This document shows positions 1 through 7,014 of a stretch of DNA of 8,304 bases, in pieces (within the stretch, counting starts at the first letter, position 1; each line of letters starts with the position of its first letter). The stretch is from an uncultured Thalassospira sp. (lineage in GTDB: Bacteria > Pseudomonadota > Alphaproteobacteria > Rhodospirillales_A > Thalassospiraceae): positions 1 through 8,304 of the forward strand of contig CAMPHD010000127.1 of NCBI GenBank assembly GCA_946885765.1, written 5' to 3'. The notes under the pieces were generated by a model. It saw nothing but the letters and a program-made list of their open reading frames with translations. It did not search any database and had not been told where the DNA came from. A program made the translations under genes and the position numbers.

Positions 1-1
1 C

Positions 2-832
2 AACTATCCCTACCCGGTTGTCGAAACCGCACCGGATGGCAAACCTGTTCTGGTCGTTCAGGCCTATGCCTATAGCCGCTATCTCGGCGCACTTGAGGTC
101 ACCTTTGATGATGACGGGGTGGCAAAGGCATGGTCGGGGGAACCGATCACCCTTGATAGCAATATCAAACCGGCCGATGACGTTCTGGCAAAAATCGCCG
201 AAGTTAGCGGTTCGGTCGATGCCGTGCGTACCATCGAAGTCGGCAGCTTTACCACAGCGGCCGATGGATCGCGCGAAACCTGTCGCGCAATGGAATGCTC
301 CATGGGCTCGCTGATTGCCGATGCGATGCTTTGGAAAGCTGGCGAAGGTTACCAGATCGCCATCCAGAATGGCGGCGGTGTCCGCGCCAGCATTGACGAA
401 GGCACCGTAACAATGGGCGAAGTTCTTACGGTTCTGCCATTCCAGAATGCTCTGGCAACCTTCAAACTGTCAGGTGCCGATGTCATTGCATCGCTTGAAC
501 ATGGCGTATCGATGGTATCCGAGGGCAAGGGCCAGTTCCCGCAGGTATCCGGCCTGAAATTCGATCTGGATCTTAACGCACCGGTCGGATCGCGCGTCTC
601 AAACGTTATGGTCGACGAAGGCGGTATTTTCGTCCCGATTGATTCGGCGAAATCGTATGGTGTTGTGTCGAACGACTTCATGCGCAATGGCGGCGATGGC
701 TATGCCTTGTTCCGTGATAACGCAACCGAGGTCTATGACTTCGGTCCGAACCTTGAACAGGCTGTTGCGGAATATATCGGCATGAATTCACCGATGACCC
801 CGGCAACCCATGATCGCATCATGATGAAATAA
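2..832 (+). CDS. 5'-nucleotidase family protein, C-terminal part (5' end outside window)
   Basis: This is the last 276 residues of a UshA/CD73-type nucleotidase, which removes phosphate from nucleotides outside the cytoplasm; the frame is open from the window edge. The first ~40 residues (QAYAYSRYLGALEVTF) match the end of the calcineurin-like metallophosphatase domain, so the catalytic metal-binding motifs lie just upstream of the window. Window residues ~80-265 form the substrate-binding C-terminal domain: NGGGVRASI (about 123-131, with the phosphate/base-contacting Arg), LPFQNAL (Phe of the base-stacking pair) and NDFMRNGGDGY (about 224-234, second stacking aromatic). A CRAMEC cysteine pair (about residues 94-99) precedes SMGSLIADAM, with the same spacing as the disulfide-forming pair of animal ecto-5'-nucleotidases, which suits an oxidising periplasmic location. 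The signal peptide would be off-window. A terminator follows, so it ends its transcript. Family is confident; exact substrate (5'-nucleotide, 2',3'-cyclic nucleotide or NAD) is not. Confidence 0.93.
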   Translation, partial: NYPYPVVETAPDGKPVLVVQAYAYSRYLGALEVTFDDDGVAKAWSGEPITLDSNIKPADDVLAKIAEVSGSVDAVRTIEVGSFTTAADGSRETCRAMECSMGSLIADAMLWKAGEGYQIAIQNGGGVRASIDEGTVTMGEVLTVLPFQNALATFKLSGADVIASLEHGVSMVSEGKGQFPQVSGLKFDLDLNAPVGSRVSNVMVDEGGIFVPIDSAKSYGVVSNDFMRNGGDGYALFRDNATEVYDFGPNLEQAVAEYIGMNSPMTPATHDRIMMK

Positions 833-858
833 GATCGAACCAGCCGTTTTAAACAAAG

Positions 859-900
859 AGGGCGATGCACGATGAAGCCGTGCACCGCCCTTCTTGTTTT
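859..900 (+). terminator. Intrinsic terminator after the 5'-nucleotidase gene
   Basis: Arms 859-871 and 879-891 pair over 13 bp with one A-C mismatch around a 7-base loop (ATGAAGC), followed at once by the T-rich run TTCTTGTTTT (891-900). It begins 26 bases after the nucleotidase stop codon. On the minus strand the mismatch becomes a G-U wobble, but no gene points that way here, so it should act on the plus-strand transcript. Confidence 0.85.
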
Positions 901-933
901 ACTTGCCTTGAATTGGCAGCCCGGCTTATCACT

Positions 934-962
934 TTGCGCCAGTCACCAACGACCCGTTTAAT
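934..962 (+). promoter_or_regulatory. Candidate sigma-70 promoter for the PfkB kinase
   Basis: TTTAAT at 957-962 matches the -10 consensus at 5 of 6 positions. TTGCGC at 934-939 is a weak -35 (only TTG agrees) at the ideal 17-base spacing. It lies after the terminator and before the GTG start at 981, so the kinase would have a very short leader of about a dozen bases. The placement is sensible, but the match is modest and unproven. Confidence 0.35.
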
Positions 963-980
963 AAGAAACAGAGCATCACC

Positions 981-1931
981 GTGATCAACCCGGCCAGCAA
1001 TATCCTTTGCCTTGGTGCAGCCCATTTTGACCGAACCCTGCAATGCACGGAAACATTCGTATCCGCGGCGTCAAACCCTGTGCGGACCTTGCATCACAAA
1101 CCGGGGGGCGTCGGGCGCAATATCGCGGTTCACTTGCGTTTGCTGGGATGTAATGTCGGAATGTTGGGCGCAGTTGGCGAAGACGGCGACGGTGATCAAA
1201 TCATTCAGTCCCTTTCTGAAATCGGTATCGATACCCGACAAATCCGCAGAATTTCCGGCGGTCACACGGCCGGTTATACCGCCATTCTTGACGAAACCGG
1301 TGAGCTCGCCCTTGGTCTGATTGATGCCGAAATCTATGACCGTCTGACATGCGACCTGCTGCGTGATCAGCTGGCAAATATTCAAAATTGGCCCTGGTGG
1401 CTGGTCGATGCCAATCTGCCAACCGAAACCCTGATCTGGCTGGCCGATCAGAAGCGGACATCGCGCTTTTGTGCTGCGACCGTATCCCCGTCCAAGTCGG
1501 CGCGCTTCAAACCTCTGCTAGGAAAACTGGATGTTCTGGTTACCAACCGGGCCGAAGCAAAAGTTCTGTCAGGTGTTGAAGTCAACGACATTGATGATGC
1601 GCTAAAGGCGATCAAAACCCTGCGCGATTATGGCATTCCTCATATTGTCATCACGCTGGGGGCTACCGGCGTCATATCTGCCGATGACCGCGAAATCGCG
1701 TTCTGGCGCCCGTTGCCGACACGGGTTGTTGATGTCAATGGTGCGGGTGATGCGTTTTATTCGGGCTTCCTGTCAGCTTTCAGCAAACCGGAAATCAGCT
1801 TTGACGCCGCGATTGGCACCGGCCTTGCGATGGCAAGCCTGACCGCCGAAACCGAAGGCACAACTGTCTGGAATGTTGATAACAAAACAGTTCAGGAACG
1901 CGCAGCAACTGCCTTTAAGAAAACAATTTAA
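981..1931 (+). CDS. PfkB-family carbohydrate/nucleoside kinase, pseudouridine-kinase-like
   Basis: A 316-residue cytoplasmic ribokinase-fold enzyme that would transfer ATP phosphate to a sugar or nucleoside hydroxyl. The first PfkB signature is at residues 41-47 (PGGVGRN), the family TNRAE motif at 188-192, and the ATP/anion-hole signature NGAGDAF at 253-259 with catalytic base Asp257. The stretch NPVRTLHHKPGGVGRNIA and the overall length resemble E. coli pseudouridine kinase PsuK more than ribokinase or fructokinase, so pseudouridine to its 5'-phosphate is a reasonable guess; adenosine, inosine or ribose are alternatives. The start is GTG: the frame has no ATG between the stop at 909 and 981, and the N-terminus aligns well with family members. 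No clear Shine-Dalgarno precedes it. No psuG (the C-glycosidase partner) is adjacent in the window. The stop overlaps that of the convergent amidotransferase gene by four bases. Confidence 0.9.
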   Translation: MINPASNILCLGAAHFDRTLQCTETFVSAASNPVRTLHHKPGGVGRNIAVHLRLLGCNVGMLGAVGEDGDGDQIIQSLSEIGIDTRQIRRISGGHTAGYTAILDETGELALGLIDAEIYDRLTCDLLRDQLANIQNWPWWLVDANLPTETLIWLADQKRTSRFCAATVSPSKSARFKPLLGKLDVLVTNRAEAKVLSGVEVNDIDDALKAIKTLRDYGIPHIVITLGATGVISADDREIAFWRPLPTRVVDVNGAGDAFYSGFLSAFSKPEISFDAAIGTGLAMASLTAETEGTTVWNVDNKTVQERAATAFKKTI

Positions 1932-2785
1932 CCGGCCGCGTTTCCAACTGAATATTTCAGCCAGTTGCCAAGTTCCAGTAACCTGCGTTCATAGAGCAAC
2001 GCATCATCATCAATACCGTATTGCCATGCAAGATCGCGCCGATCCGGGTCCTGATGCAACGCCATCCAGTTTGCCGCCATGGCTTCAAGAGCACCCTGAT
2101 CGGCAAACAATCCGGCATTAATCAGGCGCTGCCCGTACCGCCGGAAAATGGCCGCAAGTTCCGCCAGCGTATATTCGGGATGGTATTGCACGCCCCAGAA
2201 TTTCAGGCCGTCATTTTCCATCGCAAATGCCTGAATATGGCTGTGCTCGTTCCCGCCAAGGATTACAGCCCCCTTGGGCGGGACCGATACTTCGTCCATA
2301 TGCACCGTCAGCACGGAAAAACAGGCCGATTTTCCGCGATACATCGGATGCACGACCCCTGCCCGATTCAGACGGATCATACGCCCTACACCGATCTCCC
2401 GCCCATTGGGCGATGCCCGAACTTCGCCGCCAAAGGCACGGGCAACAATCTGCATGCCCCAGCAACTGCCAAATACAGGCACACCGGATTCAACCGTCGC
2501 CCTGGCCAATGGCAACTGGTTTAAAACCGCGTCTTCATCGATATAGGCATTCAGCGCCGAACCGGTCCACGCAATCCCGTCAAAATCCGACAGTTTGACA
2601 CCATCGGGAAGACAGTCCGGCCCGTCATCGGCAGGCCGGACAATCGTAACATCAAGTTCAGGATCAAGGCGTCGCAGGGCCGTTTCATATCCCTCGCCAG
2701 ATAGCGAACCACCAAGGGAACGGTTTAATTCGTTCACCTCTCGGAGATTGCCATCGACAATCAGGATTTTTCTGACGTTTTCCAT
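1928..2785 (-). CDS. Class I glutamine-amidotransferase-like protein (probable gamma-glutamyl amide hydrolase)
   Basis: A 285-residue stand-alone amidotransferase domain, close in style to the GMP-synthase glutaminase domain. The nucleophile elbow is GSCWGMQ at residues 106-112 (Cys108), and the other triad members are His202 and Glu204 in YHPE, so the catalytic set is complete. The N-terminus (RKILIVDGN) is the usual first beta strand, and there is no synthetase domain, signal peptide or membrane segment. A lone domain of this class beside a gamma-glutamyl ligase is typically a hydrolase of gamma-glutamyl amides, the PuuD role, releasing glutamate plus the product amino acid; that role here is inference from context. 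It is last in the minus-strand set, 46 bases after the alcohol dehydrogenase stop. AGGGTG sits six bases before the ATG. About 45 extra C-terminal residues, rich in Trp, Tyr and acidic residues, follow the core and have no function I recognise. Confidence 0.9.
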   Translation of the reverse strand: MENVRKILIVDGNLREVNELNRSLGGSLSGEGYETALRRLDPELDVTIVRPADDGPDCLPDGVKLSDFDGIAWTGSALNAYIDEDAVLNQLPLARATVESGVPVFGSCWGMQIVARAFGGEVRASPNGREIGVGRMIRLNRAGVVHPMYRGKSACFSVLTVHMDEVSVPPKGAVILGGNEHSHIQAFAMENDGLKFWGVQYHPEYTLAELAAIFRRYGQRLINAGLFADQGALEAMAANWMALHQDPDRRDLAWQYGIDDDALLYERRLLELGNWLKYSVGNAAG

Positions 2786-2831
2786 GATAACACCCTGATC
2801 CCGTTATTGTTTTGATTGTCGTTTCTTAGGC

Positions 2832-4001
2832 TTAGCCAAGCTCGCCGACACAGGCCCGTCGGAAGATTTCGGCATAATCGGCCACCGAAAGTTCAATCGG
2901 GTTGCCACCATCGGACGGATCGCCCTTGGCTTTGGTCGCGACTTCTTCGGCACGGTTTACATCAACGCCGATTTCCGCCAACGTATTGACAATCCCAAGA
3001 CGCGTCCGGAACGCCAGAACCCATTCAAACAGGGTGTCAAAGCCCGGTGCGGCAAGGCCCAGCAAACGACAAATCGTTTCACAGTTGCCTTCAATCGCGC
3101 GGCGGTTGGCACGCATGACATACGGCAGAAGGATTGCGTTGGTCAGGCCATGGTGAGTGTCAAAAATCGCCCCGATTGGATGGGCCAAGGCATGAACACC
3201 GCCAAGTCCCTTCTGGAAGGCTGTCGCCCCCATTGATGCGGCCGAAAGCATATCGGCGCGTGCCTCGATATCCTTGCCATTGTCATAGGCACGCGGCAAG
3301 GCATCGGCAATCAGGCGCATGCCTTCAAGGGCAACACCATCCGCCATCGGATGATAACTCGGTGCGCAATGGGCCTCAAAACAATGAACAAACGCATCAA
3401 CACCGGTTGCTGCCGTTACATGCGGCGGCAGGCCAATGGTCAGTTCCGGATCGGAAATCACGATGGCTGGCAACATCTTCGGGTGGAAGATGATTTTCTT
3501 CTCGTGCGTGTCTTCCTTGGTGATCACGCTGGCACGGCCCACCTCGGAACCAGTTCCCGACGTGGTCGGAACCGCAACAATCGGGGCGATACCAGCCGGA
3601 TCAGCACGGGTCCACCAGTCACCGACATCCTCGAAATCCCACATCGGGCGGGTCTGCCCCGCCATCAGGGCAACGGCCTTGGCCGCATCAAGGCCCGAAC
3701 CTCCGCCAAAGGCGATCACACCGTCATGACCGCCTGCACGATACACCGCCAGACCGTCTTCAACATTTTTGCCCGTCGGGTTGCCTTTCACACCGGCAAA
3801 CAGTCCGGTCGGAAGCCCTGCGGCTTCGTTTGCAGCAATCGCATCACGCACCATCGGCAGGTCCTTAAGGCCCTCGTCGGTGATCAACAACGGCTTCTTC
3901 ATGCCGGTTGCCTTGCAGGCATCTGCCAGTTCTGAAATACGGCCCGGACCAAAACGCACGGAGGTCGGGAAGTTCCAGTTTCCAACAATCTTCTTGGTCA
4001 T
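2832..4001 (-). CDS. Iron-containing (group III) alcohol dehydrogenase
   Basis: A 389-residue NAD(P)-linked alcohol dehydrogenase of the FucO/EutG/AdhB family. The nucleotide-binding loop is AFGGGSGLDAAK (residues 97-108). The metal ligands expected from FucO are all present: Asp202 and His206 (GVDAFVHCFEAH), His274 (ALAHPIGA) and His284 (DTHHG). Length is normal. The frame stays open back to 4103, but that extension lies inside the aldehyde dehydrogenase gene; ATG at 4001 has AAGGA seven bases upstream and gives the usual N-terminus (NWNFPTSVRFGPG), so I choose it. It lies 29 bases after the aldehyde dehydrogenase stop and is almost surely co-transcribed with it. Paired with an aldehyde dehydrogenase and a gamma-glutamyl ligase, it most likely oxidises the hydroxyl of a gamma-glutamylated amino alcohol to the aldehyde (inferred). 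The reverse reductive direction is possible. Confidence 0.95.
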   Translation of the reverse strand: MTKKIVGNWNFPTSVRFGPGRISELADACKATGMKKPLLITDEGLKDLPMVRDAIAANEAAGLPTGLFAGVKGNPTGKNVEDGLAVYRAGGHDGVIAFGGGSGLDAAKAVALMAGQTRPMWDFEDVGDWWTRADPAGIAPIVAVPTTSGTGSEVGRASVITKEDTHEKKIIFHPKMLPAIVISDPELTIGLPPHVTAATGVDAFVHCFEAHCAPSYHPMADGVALEGMRLIADALPRAYDNGKDIEARADMLSAASMGATAFQKGLGGVHALAHPIGAIFDTHHGLTNAILLPYVMRANRRAIEGNCETICRLLGLAAPGFDTLFEWVLAFRTRLGIVNTLAEIGVDVNRAEEVATKAKGDPSDGGNPIELSVADYAEIFRRACVGELG

Positions 4002-4008
4002 TTCTGTA

Positions 4009-4013
4009 TCCTT
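4009..4013 (-). promoter_or_regulatory. Ribosome binding site that fixes the alcohol dehydrogenase start
   Basis: Read on the minus strand this is AAGGA, seven bases before ATG 3999-4001 and within the short gap after the aldehyde dehydrogenase stop. It supports the 389-residue product over the longer frame starting at 4103. Confidence 0.7.
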
Positions 4014-4030
4014 TGCGCGCAAACGCGACG

Positions 4031-5422
4031 TTAAATCTTGGTCCGCAGGTGGAAGCTTTTCGGCCGGGTCAGGGATTCGTAACCCAGTTTCGAAAGCGTG
4101 CATCCACGTCCCGAATTCTTCACCCCCGTCCAGGCCAGTGCCGGATCAAGGTAATCTGCACGGTTCATGAAAACCGTTCCGGTCTGAAGCCGGTCACCAA
4201 TCGAAAGGGCGGCATCTTCATCCGCCGTCCAGATTGATGCCGTCAGACCAAATTCACTGTCATTCATCAGGGCAATGGCTTCCTCGTCGGACGTCACCTT
4301 CATGATGCCGACAACCGGGCCAAAGCTTTCCTCGCTCATGACGCGCATCGAATGATCGACATTGATCAACACCTGCGGCGCGAGATACGGCGTACCTTCC
4401 TTGTTGGCGGCAAATTTCGACGGATTGATCAATGCCTTGGCGCCGTCGCGGATGGCATCGGCAATCTGGCCACGCACAAAAGCCGCCGATGACGCACGCA
4501 CCATCGGGCCAAGGTTGGTTTCCGCATCAATCGGGCTGCCAAGGCGGTATTGCGAAACAAGGTCGGCTGCCTTTTCAACAAAGGCATCAAACACGCTTTC
4601 ATGGGCGTAAATGCGTTCAATCCCGCAGCAGGACTGTCCGGTGTTAAAGAACGCGCCATCAATGACGTTTTCCACCGCATGATCGATATTGACGTCCGAA
4701 CGCAGATAGGCCGGGTCCTTGCCGCCAAGCTCCATACCGGTCCCGATGAACTTGCCACCCACCGCTTTCTGAACCGCATGGCCGCCCGGCACCGAACCGG
4801 TGAAGTTGACGAAATCAACACGGATATCGCCCATCAGTTTTTCCGCATCCACATGGCTTAGATGCAGATACTGGAACAATCCCTTGGGCAGGCCAGCGAC
4901 TGCAAACGCCTCGGCAAATCGTTCCGCACAAAGCGGGGTCTGGTGCGAATGTTTCAGCACCACCGCATTCCCTGCCATAAGCGCCGGAACAACGCCATTC
5001 ACGGCCGTCAGATACGGGAAGTTCCACGGCGCGATGATCGCAACAACGCCCAACGGTTCGCGACGGATGAAACGGTTAAAACCGGCTTTCTCGCCCGGAT
5101 TGTAATCGCCAAGCGCCTCGGGGGCGATGTCGATCATGTAATCGGCGCGTTCCTTGAAACCGTTGACCTCGCCACCGGCCTGCGAAATCGGGCGGCCCAT
5201 TTGCCAGCTGATCTCGGCGGCAATTTCATCCTTTTTCGCGACAAAGGCGGCAACCGCCTTGCGCAGGATTTCCTGACGGGTCGCAACCGGCACACTGCGC
5301 CATTCGGCCTGTGCGGCGCGGGCAACATCAAGTGCCTTGTTGATCTCGGCAGCACCGGCAAGCGGACGCTCGACATAAACGGATCCATCAACGGGCGAGA
5401 TGGTGCGTAAACTCTCAGACAT
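4031..5422 (-). CDS. NAD(P)-dependent aldehyde dehydrogenase
   Basis: A 463-residue soluble aldehyde dehydrogenase that would oxidise an aldehyde to the carboxylate. The family signatures appear in order: PWNFP at 132-136 with oxyanion-hole Asn134, Lys157 for cofactor binding, FTGS at 207-210, general base Glu231 in MELGGK, nucleophile Cys265 in NTGQSCCGIER, and ESFGPV at 365-370. It is a little shorter than the ~480-500 usual for PuuC or betaine aldehyde dehydrogenases, mainly at the ends. The start is supported by GAGG a few bases before the ATG. It is 86 bases downstream of the ligase gene and 29 bases upstream of the alcohol dehydrogenase. In this setting the natural substrate may be a gamma-glutamylamino-aldehyde, as for PuuC; specificity cannot be read from sequence alone. 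There is no sign of truncation. Confidence 0.95.
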   Translation of the reverse strand: MSESLRTISPVDGSVYVERPLAGAAEINKALDVARAAQAEWRSVPVATRQEILRKAVAAFVAKKDEIAAEISWQMGRPISQAGGEVNGFKERADYMIDIAPEALGDYNPGEKAGFNRFIRREPLGVVAIIAPWNFPYLTAVNGVVPALMAGNAVVLKHSHQTPLCAERFAEAFAVAGLPKGLFQYLHLSHVDAEKLMGDIRVDFVNFTGSVPGGHAVQKAVGGKFIGTGMELGGKDPAYLRSDVNIDHAVENVIDGAFFNTGQSCCGIERIYAHESVFDAFVEKAADLVSQYRLGSPIDAETNLGPMVRASSAAFVRGQIADAIRDGAKALINPSKFAANKEGTPYLAPQVLINVDHSMRVMSEESFGPVVGIMKVTSDEEAIALMNDSEFGLTASIWTADEDAALSIGDRLQTGTVFMNRADYLDPALAWTGVKNSGRGCTLSKLGYESLTRPKSFHLRTKI

Positions 5423-5475
5423 AATGCCTCACAATTGGAGAATGAGTTAGGGCGCTAGTGTGTGTGTGACCAGGC

Positions 5476-5495
5476 GCGACGCGACGATGCGTCGC
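5476..5495 (-). other. Intercistronic hairpin between ligase and aldehyde dehydrogenase genes
   Basis: GCGACGC (5476-5482) and GCGTCGC (5489-5495) form a perfect 7-bp stem with a 6-base loop. An alternative 6-bp stem with a 3-base loop uses 5481-5486 and 5490-5495. There is no U-tract, so it is more likely an mRNA-stability or partial-attenuation element than a full terminator. A short GT-repeat (about 5457-5468) lies between it and the next gene. Confidence 0.4.
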
Positions 5496-5508
5496 CCCGT
5501 GCAACAGA

Positions 5509-6876
5509 TCAAATGATTTCGAAGTAACGCTGCATTTCCCAGTCGGTAATCGCCTTGCGGAACTCGCGTTCTTCCCATTCCCGCGACTGGGCGTAATGGG
5601 TCACGAACTCTTCGCCAAACAGCGATTTTGCCGCCTCGGATTTGCGCAAGCGTCCGGCGGCCTCGTAAAGCGTTGCGGGCAGGCTCGTATCTTCGGGGAA
5701 TTCCTGCGCATAGGCGTTGCCGACGACCATTTCGCCCGGCTCCACCTTGTTCTCAATGCCCCAAAGGCCCGAACCGATAGCCGCCGAAAGCGCGATATAG
5801 GGGTTAATATCAGCCGCTGCAATACGATATTCAATGCGTTGCGACTTCGCACTGCCCGGAATAACGCGAAGCGCCGTGGTACGGTTTTCAACACCCCACG
5901 TTGCCGTCGTCGGTGCCCAGAAACCCGGGATCAGCCGCGAATAACTGTTCACCGTGCACGCCACCATCGACAGCAGTTCCGGCATCAGCTTCTGCTGACC
6001 GCCAAGGAACCAGCGCATTTCATCGGACATGTTGTGCGGCTTGCTGGCATTATAAAATGCCGCCCGGCCATCCTTGCCCTTGATCGAAACATGCATATGC
6101 CCCGACTGCCCCGGCCAATCGTTTGACCATTTCGCCATAAAGGTCGCCATCCATCCGGCACGCTGAGCCAGAACCTTGGTGAATGTTTTAAAAAGCGCGG
6201 CTTTGTCGGCGGCTTTCATCGCCTCATCATGGGTAAGGGCAGCTTCCAAAACCCCAGGGCCGGTTTCGGTATGAAGTCCCTCGATCGGGAAATCCATGCT
6301 TTCGCCCAGTTCAAGCAGGTCATGATAGAATTCCGAATGCACGGAATTGCGCAGCATCGAATAACCGTAAAAACCCGGCGTAATGTTCTTGAGATTGCGA
6401 TAGTTCTTTTCACGCACAGAATGCGGATCTTCCTCGAACAGGAAAAACTCGAACTCGCAGGCAGCCGACACGTCATATCCCATCTGATCGGCTTTATCGA
6501 GGACACGGCGCAATGTGCCACGCGGGCAAACCGTTTCCGCCCGTCCCTCGAACTCGCCCAGAAACAGGACCGTATCGTCTTCCATCGGCAATTCACGACA
6601 GCTTTCCGGGATCACGCGCACCGGTGCATCCGGATATGCAGTGTGCCAGCCGGTAAACTCGGATTTGTCATAAAGCTGGTCATTTGAATCCCAGCCCAGA
6701 ACCACATCACAAAAGGCAAAACCGGAATCGAGTGCCGACAGGAATTTGTCGCGATGCATATATTTGCCGCGCATGATTCCGTCGACGTCGAAAATACCGA
6801 TTTTGACGAATTTGATGTCTCGTTCCTTAATCAGTTTTCGTGCGTCATCGGCGGTTTTGACATCCTTCGCCTGCAT
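5509..6876 (-). CDS. Glutamine-synthetase-like gamma-glutamyl-amine ligase
   Basis: A 455-residue member of the glutamine synthetase superfamily, in the branch that joins the glutamate gamma-carboxyl to an amine with ATP (PuuA, IpuC, Streptomyces GlnA3/GlnA4). Catalytic-domain motifs are intact: CEFEFF with metal ligands Glu141 and Glu143, HTETGPGVLEAAL with Glu204 and Glu211, GQSGHMHVS with His260/His262, the Arg-rich glutamate/ATP segment RLIPGFWAPTT...ENRTTALRVIP (314-340), and EYRIAAADINPY (349-360). The N-terminal region has GWDSNDQLYD in place of the ammonium-site DGSS of housekeeping GlnA, and the GlnA adenylylation-Tyr segment (NLY) is absent; both argue against ordinary ammonia assimilation. 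The start is set by AGGAGG six bases before the ATG, the best ribosome site in the window. It leads the four-gene set and lies downstream of a palindrome-rich control region. The exact amine is unknown; putrescine, ethanolamine or other short amines are candidates. Confidence 0.92.
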   Translation of the reverse strand: MQAKDVKTADDARKLIKERDIKFVKIGIFDVDGIMRGKYMHRDKFLSALDSGFAFCDVVLGWDSNDQLYDKSEFTGWHTAYPDAPVRVIPESCRELPMEDDTVLFLGEFEGRAETVCPRGTLRRVLDKADQMGYDVSAACEFEFFLFEEDPHSVREKNYRNLKNITPGFYGYSMLRNSVHSEFYHDLLELGESMDFPIEGLHTETGPGVLEAALTHDEAMKAADKAALFKTFTKVLAQRAGWMATFMAKWSNDWPGQSGHMHVSIKGKDGRAAFYNASKPHNMSDEMRWFLGGQQKLMPELLSMVACTVNSYSRLIPGFWAPTTATWGVENRTTALRVIPGSAKSQRIEYRIAAADINPYIALSAAIGSGLWGIENKVEPGEMVVGNAYAQEFPEDTSLPATLYEAAGRLRKSEAAKSLFGEEFVTHYAQSREWEEREFRKAITDWEMQRYFEII

Positions 6877-6882
6877 CGGCGG

Positions 6883-6888
6883 CCTCCT
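6883..6888 (-). promoter_or_regulatory. Strong ribosome binding site of the ligase gene
   Basis: Perfect AGGAGG on the minus strand with a six-base spacer to ATG at 6874-6876. It is the strongest Shine-Dalgarno in the window and suggests high translation of the first gene of the set. Confidence 0.8.
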
Positions 6889-6965
6889 GTGATTTGGGCT
6901 TTGTTATTGTGTCGGATTGACCGGTTCCTGCCCGTTTTTATTTCGCGTCTTGTGACGTCTTGATG

Positions 6966-6981
6966 TGTAATGTAAATTACA
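6966..6981. promoter_or_regulatory. Operator-like palindrome 1 (TGTAAT-N4-ATTACA)
   Basis: TGTAATGTAAATTACA is a 16-bp dyad with perfect 6-base arms in the AT-rich region upstream of the ligase gene. It resembles a dimeric repressor site. It lies just downstream of the candidate -10 element, where a bound protein would cover the transcription start. It agrees with palindrome 2 (7015-7030) at 12 of 16 positions. The protein is unknown; no regulator gene is in the window. Confidence 0.55.
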
Positions 6982-6983
6982 AC

Positions 6984-7012
6984 ATTGAACATTTAAACAA
7001 ATATTTTGTCAT
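6984..7012 (-). promoter_or_regulatory. Candidate promoter of the gamma-glutamyl pathway genes
   Basis: On the minus strand, ATGACA (7007-7012) differs from the -35 consensus at one base. It is followed after 17 bases by TTCAAT (6984-6989), a 4-of-6 match to the -10. It lies neatly between palindromes 1 and 2. The predicted start would be near 6977, leaving a leader of about 100 bases before the ligase ATG. Inferred from hexamer matches only. Confidence 0.4.
6997..7009. promoter_or_regulatory. Small dyad inside the candidate promoter
   Basis: ACAAATATTTTGT has 5-base arms (ACAAA/TTTGT) around TAT. It sits between the two 16-bp palindromes and overlaps the spacer and -35. It could be a third binding site, but short AT-rich dyads also arise by chance. 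Confidence 0.25.
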
Positions 7013-7014
7013 TT

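Noticed and set aside
849..1043. Small minus-strand frame of 64 codons across the nucleotidase-kinase gap
   Set aside because: It overlaps the terminator hairpin and the kinase start, has no ribosome site and no family resemblance.
4002..4103. N-terminal extension of the alcohol dehydrogenase frame to an ATG at 4103
   Set aside because: It lies wholly within the 3' end of the aldehyde dehydrogenase gene and its opposite-frame residues match no family sequence. ATG 4001 has a good ribosome site and the normal family N-terminus.
4862..5410. 182-codon plus-strand frame opposite the aldehyde dehydrogenase
   Set aside because: The minus-strand reading has all ALDH motifs; this frame has none and lacks a promoter or ribosome site.
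5457..5468. Short GT dinucleotide run upstream of the aldehyde dehydrogenase, considered as a phase-variable repeat
   Set aside because: Only about six units, outside the coding frame and away from promoter elements; too short to expect frequent slippage.
5509..6876. Housekeeping glutamine synthetase (glnA)
   Set aside because: The ammonium-site loop and the adenylylation-Tyr segment of GlnA are missing, there is no glnB neighbour, and the context is catabolic, so an amine ligase is the better call.
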